Part shown: positions 54,704 to 64,000 of the stretch, piece after piece
How positions within the stretch are numbered: position 1 is the first letter of the stretch
Layout: every line of letters begins with the position of its first letter
Source: Hortaea werneckii
Lineage: Eukaryota; Ascomycota; Dothideomycetes; Mycosphaerellales; Teratosphaeriaceae
Reading direction: 5' to 3'
Assembly (NCBI GenBank): GCA_037044905.1
Contig: JBAOKB010000093.1
Location: forward strand, 1 to 64,000
Length of the DNA: 64,000 bases
Translations under genes and position numbers: made by a program
Notes under the pieces: model-generated
Database searches by the model: none
Seen by the model: the letters and a program-made list of their open reading frames with translations, nothing else
What the model was told of the DNA's origin: nothing

Positions 54704-54713
54704 TACCTAGGTA
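54704..54713. promoter_or_regulatory. Palindromic decamer TACCTAGGTA
   Basis: Perfect palindrome, about 240 bp upstream of the Sft1 start and 358 bp from the Ysc84 start. Confidence 0.45.
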
Positions 54714-54954
54714 GGTACTGTACGTATGTACATAGACTACTATATGCTCCTCGTACGGAGGTATAACACATACTGCACAATCGCCAATCACTCCTACAAC
54801 AATCACGTGCTGCACCCGATCACAGTACAAGACTGAGACAAAGCACCACCACCCAATCCGCCTCAAGACCAGCCAAAAGACCCCTAGTCAACCCTGTTGC
54901 ACCCTCCCTTCCAACCCTCCTGAACCCGCCTGAACAGAAAAAGACCGAGCCACC

Positions 54955-55360
54955 ATGTCCGAAGCATTCGAGCGAGAAAGGTAAAGTACCCCCCCGCCCC
55001 GCCCCCCCACCCAAACGACCTCACCCTTCCTGGCCCAGCTCAAGTCCACACACACGAAAACTGACCCAATCCACCATCCCTTAACACAGCCAAAACAACG
55101 ACTCCCTCGCAGCTCTCCAATCCAAAGTCTCCCAGCTCCGCCATGTCACCGTCGACATCTACGACCAGGCCCGCGACCAAGGCGTCATCGACAGCACCTC
55201 CGAGACCTTCTCGACCATGACGACGAGCCTGAAGGGGAGCGCACGAAGGTTGGGCACGATGGCTAGCCAGGGGAACAAAGTGGCCATCCTGAAGCTGGCG
55301 GGCATCGTGGTAGGGGTCTGTGTGCTGCTGTATTGGATCTGCCATTGGCTTTTCTTTTGA
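54955..55360 (+). CDS. sft1: Qc-SNARE of the Golgi, Sft1/Bet1-like
   Basis: Exons 54955-54980 and 55090-55360 with a 109-nt intron (GTAAAG...ACACAG), 98 residues, close to the 97 of yeast Sft1. Residues 1-72 hold the SNARE motif (SLAALQSKVSQLRHVTVDIY, then QGVIDSTSETFSTM). A tail-anchor helix (AGIVVGVCVLLYWICHWLFF) ends the protein. The expected role is retrograde and intra-Golgi membrane fusion. A run of 41 G begins 30 bp after the stop. Confidence 0.87.
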
Positions 55361-55389
55361 AACAAAATGGGGCGCTGGGAAAAGGGAAA

Positions 55390-55430
<41 letters not shown>
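55390..55430 (+). repeat. Poly-G tract (41 G) in the 3' flank of Sft1
   Basis: Uninterrupted G run starting 30 bp after the Sft1 TGA on its coding strand, preceded by GGGGCGCTGGG and AAGGGAAAG. It is probably transcribed as 3' UTR. Exact length is uncertain. Frames through it are only poly-Gly or poly-Pro. Confidence 0.9.
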
Positions 55431-55433
<3 letters not shown>

Positions 55434-56053
55434 GCATTTCATGACACAAGTTTCAGTTCTTCGAGCAAGGCGCCAAGGAGTTTTTTCAAAGGGGGCGGGG
55501 GGCATCAGCGGTCGGATCTGTAGCCAAGCCAAATAATGCGGATCAAAGTGACACCATTGCGAATCATGTTGGAGATGCCGCGAGCGGGAGAAGAGGGGAG
55601 TTCTTTTTGTCCCCCTCCCGCGAGACTGGGACTACCGGCTGTGTAGGACGATGGCCAGCTAGATGGCTGCTCTATGACATTGCACTACATTGGACACCAG
55701 CTTACGCTGTTGAGTCCCAGGTACAAGCTTCTTGCCTGGCTGTCTCGATAGACCGTGACCGTAGGGCCCTTTGAAGGGAGAAAGTGCCATTTCTTCATTT
55801 CCTGCGTGCTTAGCAAGTCATAGCTCGTCCAAAACGAGACACACGGCTCGCCATACCAGCCGGTGTCAGACGCTTTGTAGTATTCAACGCATCAACCAGG
55901 CTACGCATCGCTGGTAGCGCTGGCCATAGTCACTCATACGCCTATTCAACTTTCCCCGGCCGCCATTGCCATTTGTTTGGGGCGGCCACACAGCCTTCTC
56001 AGATCGCATGTCAACGTAAACCCTTGGTACCGATGCTGGCTAAGCCCATCATA
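55431..56053. other. Intergenic, convergent
   Basis: About 620 bp between the G tract and the end of the methyltransferase gene. No gene or repeat recognised. Confidence 0.5.
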
Positions 56054-56893
56054 TCAACCTTCGACGGCTTTCTTCAGAACGAAAGCATAATAATCAAAGG
56101 AATTCCCGCCTCCCGAGAGCTCCTCGAGGGTCAAGTCCCACAGCTTGTCTTGGTTCAGCAGGGGCTTCACAAAGTGGGGCTGACGATATGTGACGTAGAG
56201 GAAGACACCGTCATCTTTGAGAGTACGTGAGACCTTTTGAAACATTGTCAGTCTGGTTGATGGGCGCTCCCTCGGCCCTCCTCCCACAAACGAGGAACGG
56301 CACATCACGATGACTCACCTCTTTCATATAGCGGCCAGTATTGTCTTTGACCTCGTCAGGCGGGTCCCAGGGACTGCCATGGATCATGGCGTCCAAGGTC
56401 CCTTTGTCGAAAGCGACGTCGATAGATCGACTTTCGATATTAGGCATGTCACGCACGTCTTCGCATACCCAGGTCAATCCCTCTAAGCTCTTGGCATCCA
56501 TAAGCTTGACGAGAACTGGGGAGAAATCCAGACATATTTGGTTCGTGTATCCGTGGTCGAGTAGATCTTGGGGCACAGTCTATTGCAAAGCCCGATCTCT
56601 GTTAGCTTACCTCCTTGGTTTTTTCTTTTTTTTTCTTTTTTTTTTTTTTCTGGTTCTTTCTTTTCCCGCAGCTTGGAATTTGTACGTACACTATCCCCGG
56701 CTCCAAGATGAAGGATTCTAGGATTCCGTGCAGGCGGGTATGTCTTAAAAAGATGGCTTTCCAAGAAAGGTTCAAGGTCACTGTATGATCGAAACCACTC
56801 GTGTGTAGGGCCACTGCCGTCAGACTTGGTGTATCTCTCGTCCCAGAACTCGGCGTGCGCCAGAGCCTGGGCGTCTTTATCTGCCCTAGACAT
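56054..56893 (-). CDS. EEF1A-type lysine methyltransferase (METTL13/EEF1AKMT4 family)
   Basis: Exons 56893-56690, 56579-56319 and 56233-56054, 214 residues. Introns are 110 nt (GTACGT...AATAG) and 84 nt (GTGAGT...AAAAG). The Rossmann SAM-binding motif is ILHLGAGDS (end of exon 1). YTNQICLDFSPVLVKLM follows, then the family hallmark VAFDKGTLDAMIHG. WDERYTKSDGSGPTHEWF near the N-terminus matches the family opening, and EVSRTLKDDGVFLYVTYRQP completes the core. Homologs methylate lysines of translation elongation factor 1A. The substrate here is inferred. A poly-A/T-rich stretch lies in intron 1. Confidence 0.87.
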
Positions 56894-57499
56894 CGGATAA
56901 TGACTGTACGTATAGAGAAGTGTCAGGCGCGAAATTGAAAGGTCTCGTCCAACTCAAGTTTTGATTTATTCTGTCTCAAGCGATGAGTCTGTCTGGCGGA
57001 GGCGCAGCCAAAAATAAAAAGTATTTGCTGGACAAAATGCGGGGTGGCGTTTCAAACTGTCAGCTCCTCAACTTCCATCGTTCGGCCGCCACCAACACAC
57101 ACACATACACAACGCACGGTTGAGTCCTGAAAGTATACAGTGAGACTCAATGCAACGTCGAATCTCAGGCGCATCTGTTGGCGCGAATGGCTCGGCTTCT
57201 TTTTAGAACACACCATTGCCGCTCGATCTGCATTTTGAAACATGCTCGGCTGCAGTGGCGGTTAATCGCATACTGGAGCCATGCCCAACAACCAGTGCCA
57301 TCTGATCCTTGGGAGAGACAGGGGAAGGGTTGGCTTGTGAGAAGATGGTTCGCGTCATATATCAAAGATCACTGGTCCAGATGGACAGATCAACACTCAA
57401 AGGCATAGTTGATGTGGCCTGCACTTTTAATTATCAACCTCGTTAAATTTACTTCTCATCGCCGAAGCTTACTTTGAGATACAGACAAGGCAGATAGAC
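56894..57499. other. Divergent intergenic region
   Basis: 606 bp between the methyltransferase and NLR starts, with a short ACACACACATACACA run near 57098. No gene is supported. Confidence 0.5.
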
Positions 57500-60400
57500 A
57501 TGCGATTCGGTAGGAAGGTATGAGCCCGCTGACACCATTTGACGCCCCCGACGACCCTTGACAAGTCTCTATAGGAAGATCAGATTAGCAACGCCCGTGC
57601 GAGGAGTATGCCTACCCGTAACGCGGCAACTGGGACTCATGATCTCTGCTAACTCTGATGATCTCCAGCCCATGGTTCCAAGGCTCAGGCAGGTGAAAGA
57701 CGGAGCAGATCTGTGAGTACGCCGCGCGCTTTTGAGGAAAAAGCATCGATGCCCGTTCGATGCCAGTGCACACACAGCTGGCAATCTTACGGAGAGTCTG
57801 ACTTCTTGTCCGCAGAGCTTTCTAAGGTCTTGTTTCGGGTTACCTAGCAGGAGCAACAGCTGTTCGCCACCTCGTAACTGTCATCGTGTTGGTAGCAATT
57901 CTCCTGCCTGTGAGACGGAACAACCATCAGGAATCAAGAAAGGAACGGCCTCCGTCTCGTCAACCTCTTCAACGTTCTCATCCTCTAGAAATGACCCGTC
58001 AAAATCATCACTGCCCGACGCAGCCTGCAAAAGCGCTTCGACGGTGGAGGGATCAACAAGTCTGACCTCCTTGCACCAGTTTCCGCTTTCTGAAAGACTA
58101 GACGACGATGATGCATGTACGTTTGTCATTGGCGATGACATGTGGAACAATGCCTACCGTAAGGCTTGTAAGAGACGGAGCCCACAAGAGATGATGAAGC
58201 TCGCGAAGACCAGGCATCCGAACGATCTTTTCAAACGGCTGCAAAAGGAGCGTGAGAAAAAGGCGGATGAGTCCGTCCTTCAGAAGGGCTTCAGCCGGAT
58301 CGAGCCAGTGCTCCGCGGACTTAACCTCACTCTGGACGTTCTCGAGCCAACATCCAGCATCGAGCCATGTGCATCTTCGGCGCTAGCTATCGTTCGGATG
58401 GTAGCAACGGTGAGTACTTCCACATGGGAATTCACCAGTCAACTCGGCAATCTGCGCACGGAACGCTTTCTGATAACGCGATGTAGGTCGCCACTGCAGT
58501 ATGCGGTGCTGTCACAGAGGCGCAATCGCAGATTGAAATATTCGTGAAAGCTCTCCCGCGGATTGACCTATGCGATGCTGTACAGTCAGGAAATTTGAAA
58601 CAAGACAATGTTGAAAATGTGCGTCATTTGACCTCAAAGGTCGGCTCGAAAAAAAGAAAAGAAAAAAGAGGAAAAACGCTCTAACCAGTACAGGCGCTTA
58701 TTGAAGTGTATGGCGACTTACTCAACTTCTACTTCCACTGTTGCGAAGTGCTCGAGTCTAGGTATTTCACCGCTGCCGAGGTGAAGAGCCAGATCAAGGG
58801 CGACATTGATTCAATCGTCAAGTCGTTCTCGAGCAATCTTGACAACCTGGACAAGGCCATCAATGCTGGCACTCACGACCTATTACATCGTCTGAGTACC
58901 ATTGAAATACACAGAGAGGGTGAGTGGACGCTTAAAGCTGCGAGGAAAACTTGAGCTAAGCTTTCGTGCAGTTCAAGAGCTACTGAAAGAAACCGATACA
59001 AAAGAAATCAGCTACGTCGATGGCGGGATGCGGAGACCCGTCACAGATGCCTGCGAATGGGTCAAGTCGAATGAAGTCTTCCAAAACTGGCTGAAAGCAA
59101 CGCCGGGAACAAGGCACGTCATGATGTGCGGCGACATGGGTTTCGGAAAGACATACACGATGGCATTTGTTAGGGAATACTTGACTTCCGATGAATTCGC
59201 CCCCATGAAACCCCTTGTATGCTCATATTTCTGCAAAGAGCATGGCGAGATGAACCAAGCAAAGAGCATCTATCGCGGTCTCCTTCGACAGCTCCTGGCC
59301 GCCAAAGTGTCATGCAGATGGGCCACTCACCAATGGCATGAGAAAACCAAAACGGAGACTCAAATCGACCCGACGCAATGCACGGACAAGCTACGGAACC
59401 ATCTGATCAGCCTGGTGAAGTCACTTCGGCAAGCCTTATACATCGTTATCGATGCCCTCGACGAGTGCAGCGATGAAGCCAGAGCGGAGCTGAAGACATT
59501 CTTCGAAGCAATCTGCCCAAACCCGCACAAGCCAGACAGCGAGTCTCCTGCTCATCAAAGTCGGAGTGGTCTCATCAGGCTGCTCACTTCATCAAGATAT
59601 ACAGAACGTGCACGGAACTGGAATGCTTTCGAGACAATATCTATGCGGCCTGGCCGAGACCGAGATCTCCTTCTGGTGCAGGAGCTTGCCAATCGCGACC
59701 TTTGCCATCGCGACCTTAATATGGACCAGGCAGCGGTCAATGCAGTCGTCGAACAGGTGGCAGAAGAGATGCAAGGCTCCGCTCTCTGGGCAAGCACAGT
59801 GATTCAGTGGCTGAAGACGTCGGGAGTCACCACTGAAGCTCTCGTAAGAGAAATGCTCCAGGATATCCCGCCCCCTAACGAATTGGTAAAATTGTACGGA
59901 AAGCTGTTTGAGAGAATGGTGGCTGACAACGGGATCAACCGGATGCTCCTTGGACTGTGCCTCGATCTTTTGGCAGGAGCTCGGAGACCACTGACGCTGG
60001 GAGAGCTGTCGTACGCCGCCTGGACTGGTCGCAAAGACTCTGGTGAGAAAGTCAAAAGCCTGGTCGAAATGAAAAATCGCGCGGAAGACTGGAAGCGAAT
60101 CTTGCGGCTGGTCAGACCGTTCATTAGTGTGAAAAGAACCTCAGGCGATGAAATTGGTCCCAACACCTCCTTCACCCTATCCCATCAGTCGCTAAGACAG
60201 ACCATCATGAGCATTCCACCTGGCGATTGGATTGCAGTGGCTCCAGGAACCATGACTCAAGACGCTAAGCCCGTCCGCGAGGCCGAGCTGAACAGCCTCC
60301 TGTTGCGTCACTGTATGGATTATCTCCTCCTGGAAGAATTCGGCAAGCAGGAGCTCGTGAACGTTTACAACATTTTTGCACAAAGCTTCTACTGGTCTTT

Positions 60401-61703
60401 CAACTCCTCGCCGGCGCCTCAGGAGAGGGACCAGAGTACCGTAGCCGGCACCAGTTCCGTCTCTGACGATTTCGATCCATATGCCACAGGATTCGGAGGC
60501 TTCTACACCTACGCGGCATGCCACTGGACCGCTCACTACACGGCCGTAAGCCGAGAGCACACGCCAGATCTGAAGGATGTTGTTGCGCTTTTGCAACCTG
60601 GGTCGTTGCAAAGGAGGAACTGGGTCAGTCGAAGATGTCAGCCGGACTGTAAACATGACTTCGATCTCAGACTCGAGGGCGACACTGCCGACAACCCTAT
60701 CGTCTTTGTCGCTTCATGGGGTACTACCGATGCGTTGAAAGAGCTGCTAGATCAAGACTTCAGCACTCTCGGCTTTGAGAATGAAGATCTATACATGGCA
60801 GAGATTATGGAGACGGCCAGACGAAGTATCTCTGGAGGGAATTTTCAAGTGGTTGAGGTGTTGCTCGATCATCCTAGCACCGCTTCCAGGCTCGATGGCT
60901 ACGAGATGCTTGTCAGCTTGGCACAGGCATGGCGAAGCATGACCCCTACACACGTACATCTTTGGAGACGACTGCTGGAGAGAGTCGTAGAGAGATCTGG
61001 AAGCATGCTGGTCCTGTTTGCAGAAGACGTCCTTCTTCAGTCGGCAAGGTTAGGCTGTCTGCCCCTGGCCCAGAAGCTATTCGACGTAGGAGAACGCGAT
61101 CAGCGGATCGCAGACTGCCTGTTGCAGCCCACGACTGATGAGTGGGGACCCATTGGCGTCGCCGGCATGTTTGGTCACGCGGACGTCGTCGAGTTCCTAT
61201 GTCAACAGAACGGGATCGAGACACACTTGCATCATCGAAACTCGGAGGGAGATAACATCTATCACATCGTGGCGCGCAATGGCAACGCTGATGTCCTCCG
61301 CGTCCTGATCCGCTACTTCCCCGAGGGAGTCAACGACGCTAATGGCTCCACCACCCCTCTTCAGATTGCAGTCGGCCATGCGAAATCCGTCGAGGCGGCA
61401 AGAGTTCTGCTCTTAGAAGGCAGAGCCGATATCAATGCCGGACCTCAGTATCACATGCCCCTAAGGGACGCCGTTCGACAAGCAAGAACGGAAATGTGCC
61501 GGATGCTGATCGTAGAAGGGAAGGCGAATCCTTGGATCGTCGTCGGGGTCACTGAGCATCCTGAACAGTCGGATTGGATGCTGCCGATTCTGCTGGAAAC
61601 CATCCAGTCTCCCCCTTCGTCGAACTCACAGGATGAGCAAAAGATCCTCAAGGGGATATGTGCGCTGATGCCGCTTGCAGTCTCAATGGAGTTCTTGGTC
61701 TAG
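57500..61703 (+). CDS. NACHT-ankyrin NLR (STAND NTPase)
   Basis: Seven exons: 57500-57517, 57575-57617, 57669-57712, 57816-58409, 58487-58618, 58694-58919 and 58972-61703. All frames join, giving 1262 residues. Residues 1-160 are Ser/Arg-rich and disordered. A helical N-terminal effector-type domain (about 180-350) includes DDMWNNAYRKACKRR and IEIFVKALPRIDLCDAV and resembles the helical domains preceding fungal NACHTs. The NACHT P-loop GDMGFGKT lies near 406, Walker B LYIVIDALDEC near 509, then the sensor LLTSSRYTE and a winged-helix region. Ankyrin-like repeats occupy about 1076-1215 (GHADVVEFL, NADVLRVLIRYFP, SVEAARVLLLEGRADIN). Fungal STAND proteins sense nonself and trigger cell death. 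The first three tiny exons are the least certain part, and a later Met is possible. Confidence 0.88.
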
Positions 61704-62536
61704 TTGGGGGTTGAAGGAACTTCTGGTTTCCTTTAGCCCGAGCGCGCATTCCACAGCAAAGGCATCGCACACGGCTGCGCCGAAATCCTCTCGTCTCTCG
61801 ATCTTGAGCGTCTAGAACTTCCAAGCAAGAGGCAAACAAGCAACACATCCATTTTACCCGAAGATCTTCGGCCGAGCCGAACTGCCTTAACGCTTGACGA
61901 AAGTAAGGAGCGAAATACCACATGACAAGCCACGATCAAACCATTCCCGACAAAATTGTATTTCCATAAACAGCACAGGTCAAACAACACAGGAATAGCA
62001 CAGGAATAGCACAGCAACAGCACAGGAATAGCATAGGAATAGCACAGGAACAGTACAGGAACAGTACAGGAACAGTACAGGAACAGTACAGGAACAGTAC
62101 AGGAACAGTACAGGAACAGTACAGGAACAGTATAGGAATAGCATAGGAATAGCATAGGAATAGCATAGGAATGGCATAAAAATGGCATAGGAACGGTATA
62201 GGAACGGTATAGGAATAGCACAGAGACAGCACAGAGACAGCACAGAAACAGCACAGAAACAGCACAGAAACAGCACAGAAACAGCAGGGGAACAGTATAG
62301 AAGTAGCACAGGAGCAGCGCAGGAGCAGCACAAAAACAGTACAGGAAGCCCCGTTGCTTCCGAGAAAGAAGCGGAAAATAGCAGGGATAGAGATAATGTT
62401 CAGGGAAGCTCAACAAGTTCAATCCGGCAGCAGAGTAAGAGCTCCACACCAAGATGCCCCACGCACAAACAAGAGAGAGAGAGAGAGTAGAAGTCCAACC
62501 CACTACCTACAGCATTCAAAAATCGTGTCTCCAGTT
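61704..62536. other. Convergent intergenic region with minisatellite
   Basis: About 830 bp between the NLR and the Old Yellow Enzyme. It is mainly the 11-bp tandem array (61975-62345), plus a short GAGAGAGAGAGAG run near 62473. Long frames across the array are repeat artefacts. Confidence 0.7.
61975..62345 (+). repeat. Minisatellite, 11-bp unit, about 34 copies
   Basis: Tandem units of the form ACAGGAACAGT, with variants ACAGGAATAGC, ATAGGAATAGC, ATAGGAACGGT and ACAGAAACAGC grouped in blocks. Neighbouring units are most alike, as expected from local expansion. The 11-bp period approximates one DNA helical turn. Confidence 0.92.
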
Positions 62537-63982
62537 TTACAAACCGCTCAAAAGATCCGGGAACTCAGTAATAGGCCGCGCAGGCTTGGAACCCCTCCCC
62601 TTGAAACCCCAGCGGATCTGATTCGGCATCTGGACCTGCTGGCCCAGGTCGTCGGCCCAGGCGAAGACGAGCCCGGGGTTCTTCTGGAAACCGCGGCCGA
62701 CGATGACGAGGTCGAGCCCGTCCGCCTCCAGCAGCGAGTTGGCGAGCGAGGCGGTCTCGATCCCGCCTACGGAGCCGACGGCCATCGTGGCGCCGACGGC
62801 TTGCTTGACTTGGATGGCGAAGGGGGATTGGTAGGCGGGTTTGACGTGGGGGTGCTGGAGCGGGTGGTTGCCTCCCGATGAGACGTCCAGGAGATCGACG
62901 CCCTTCTCCGCCAGCTGCGGCGCGAGGCGGACGGTGTCGGCTGCGGTCCAGGATTCGGGGATTTGGTCTTTCGGGGCGTCTTCGAGCCAGTCGGTTGCGC
63001 TGATGCGGAGGAAGAGCGGCATCGAGTCGGGGATCATGTTGCGGGTTTGTTCGACCTGGTAGTTCAGTTCTGTTAGTATGAAGTAGGGCAGGTTATCCAG
63101 ATTCAGCATTAGATCGAGTCTTGCTACGTACCACTTCCAGTGTGAGTCTCGTGCGGTTCTCAAAGCTGCCGCCGTATTGATCGGTGCGCTGGTTCGATAC
63201 CGGCGACAGGAACTCGTGCAGGAGATAACCATGCGCTGAGTCGCCACCGAGTCAGTCAACCTTCAAAGCCGTCAGATCGAAAAATGAACCCTCTACGAAC
63301 CATTATGAATCTCAATCGCATCGAACCCGCACTGCACCGCCCTCCTAACCGCCTCAGCGTACGCCGTCTTGTACTCCTGAATATCCTGCAAACTCATCTC
63401 CCTAGGGTTGGCATGGTTCTCGTTCCACGGGATAGCAGAAGGCGCATAGACATCGTCAGGCCAGCCGTTCAACTGCGGACCCGCGACAGCACCAGCCGAG
63501 AGCCAGGGGGCGACCGTGGAAGCCTTCCTGCCAGCGTGGCCGAGCTGGATCATGATCTTCTGGCCCTGGGAGTGGGCAAACTCGACGATCTTCTTCAGCG
63601 GTTCCATCTGCGAGTCCTTCCACAGTCCCGAGTCCTCGGGCGTGATGCGGCCTTGGGGCGTCACGGCCGTGGCCTCGACACAGGCGATGCCCGGTCCGCG
63701 CTGGATGATGCCGCCCATGTGCGTCCAGTGCCACATGGTGTAGTGGCCGTCCTGGGCGGAGTACTGGCAGAGGGGCGACAGCATGATGCGGTTTGGGAGG
63801 GTCAGGCCGCGGAGCTTGAGAGGTTTGAAGAGTTTGGGGACGCTCTTTTGGCCTTCTTCGATCAGAGCCGTGCCAGCTGGGGGTTCCTGGGCTGGGGTGA
63901 AGAATGAGATGCCCGGTGCGGCTCGGTTCACATTGTGGAGTTCTTCCTGGGTCTGATGGTGGATGTTGTGATGGGAAGTCAT
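62537..63982 (-). CDS. Old Yellow Enzyme family NADH:flavin oxidoreductase (YqjM-like class)
   Basis: Exons 63982-63301, 63235-63132 and 63055-62537, 434 residues. Introns are 65 nt (GTTCGT...CTCAG) and 76 nt (GTACGT...ACCAG). FMN-binding TIM barrel: KLRGLTLPNRIMLSPLCQYS with the Cys and Tyr of the YqjM class, IMIQLGHAGRKAS, the split FDAIEIHN-AHGYLLHEFLSP active-site His/Asn motif, NRTRLTLEV and the C-terminal phosphate loop VIVGRGFQKNPGLVFAWADD. These enzymes reduce activated C=C bonds with NAD(P)H. The physiological substrate is unknown. The start lies 18 bp from the window edge. Met at 63982 fits the family length, but an upstream exon cannot be excluded. Confidence 0.92.
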
Positions 63983-64000
63983 GTTGATGTTGGTATCGCT

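Larger units (their letters stand above)
54347..54954. promoter_or_regulatory. Divergent promoter region, Ysc84 and Sft1 genes
   Basis: 608 bp between divergent starts, holding two perfect TACCTAGGTA palindromes (54458-54467 and 54704-54713). A short direct repeat of GGCGGATTGCGGAT lies at about 54633-54660. No gene. Confidence 0.55.

Noticed and set aside
55320..55536. Poly-glycine and poly-proline frames
   Set aside because: Products of the G41 homopolymer, not genes.
61975..62345. CRISPR-like array
   Set aside because: Units are contiguous 11-mers without spacers, and the genome is eukaryotic.
61733..62503. 256-codon and overlapping Cys/Leu/Phe-rich frames
   Set aside because: They are translations of the 11-bp minisatellite, whose three-unit period keeps frames open.
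1..64000. tRNA or rRNA genes
   Set aside because: I saw no convincing cloverleaf or rRNA core segment by eye. A tRNAscan run would be needed to exclude tRNAs.

Overview
This window is the left end of a chromosome from a filamentous ascomycete (Pezizomycotina, probably Dothideomycetes; the class is my inference from protein style only). The evidence is an array of about 19 CCCTAA repeats at the start, spliced genes with short introns (mostly 52-110 nt), blocks mutated in the style of repeat-induced point mutation (RIP), and typical fungal families: Zn2Cys6 regulator, RTA1, HET, HeLo, NACHT-ankyrin, Yap1, Swf1 and Ysc84. The first 46 bases are not genomic. They match the Oxford Nanopore native-barcode 08 adapter, which implies the read ended at the true chromosome end.

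Layout. 1-6 kb: telomere, a duplicated 38-bp subtelomeric element, and an intact 1700-residue RecQ-type telomere-linked helicase transcribed toward the telomere. It is bracketed by interstitial telomere motifs. 6-13.7 kb: a TA-rich block with no intact genes. Read through its stop codons, one plus-strand frame still shows the endonuclease and reverse transcriptase of a non-LTR retrotransposon. 13.7-17.3 kb: a four-HMA copper P-type ATPase. 19.15-20.5 kb: a second RIP-like block, followed by a DUF7587-like gene broken by one TAG that fits a RIP change. 21.9-24.3 kb: nothing recognised.

From 24 kb the window is ordinary gene-dense euchromatin: yap1 (oxidative stress), an SPF30-like Tudor splicing factor, a small two-exon gene, a DUF7703-like membrane protein, a SNF2 ATPase (Uls1-like), a HET protein, a Zn2Cys6 regulator divergent from an RTA1 exporter, the palmitoyltransferase Swf1, a glycine-zipper protein, a broken HeLo-ankyrin gene, a sugar transporter, Ysc84, the SNARE Sft1, an EEF1A-type lysine methyltransferase, a NACHT-ankyrin NLR, an 11-bp minisatellite and an Old Yellow Enzyme running to the right edge. 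I rebuilt exon structures from splice consensus, frame and protein continuity. For those genes the coordinates given are the outer CDS limits and the exons are listed in the evidence.

Themes. Genome defence shows in the RIP-like blocks and RIP-type changes in dispersed repeats. Three genes of nonself-recognition families (HET, HeLo-ankyrin, NACHT-ankyrin) lie within 25 kb, one of them decayed. Three long poly-G tracts are present, two of them in the 3' UTR position on the coding strand. A palindromic decamer, TACCTAGGTA, recurs only in intergenic DNA.
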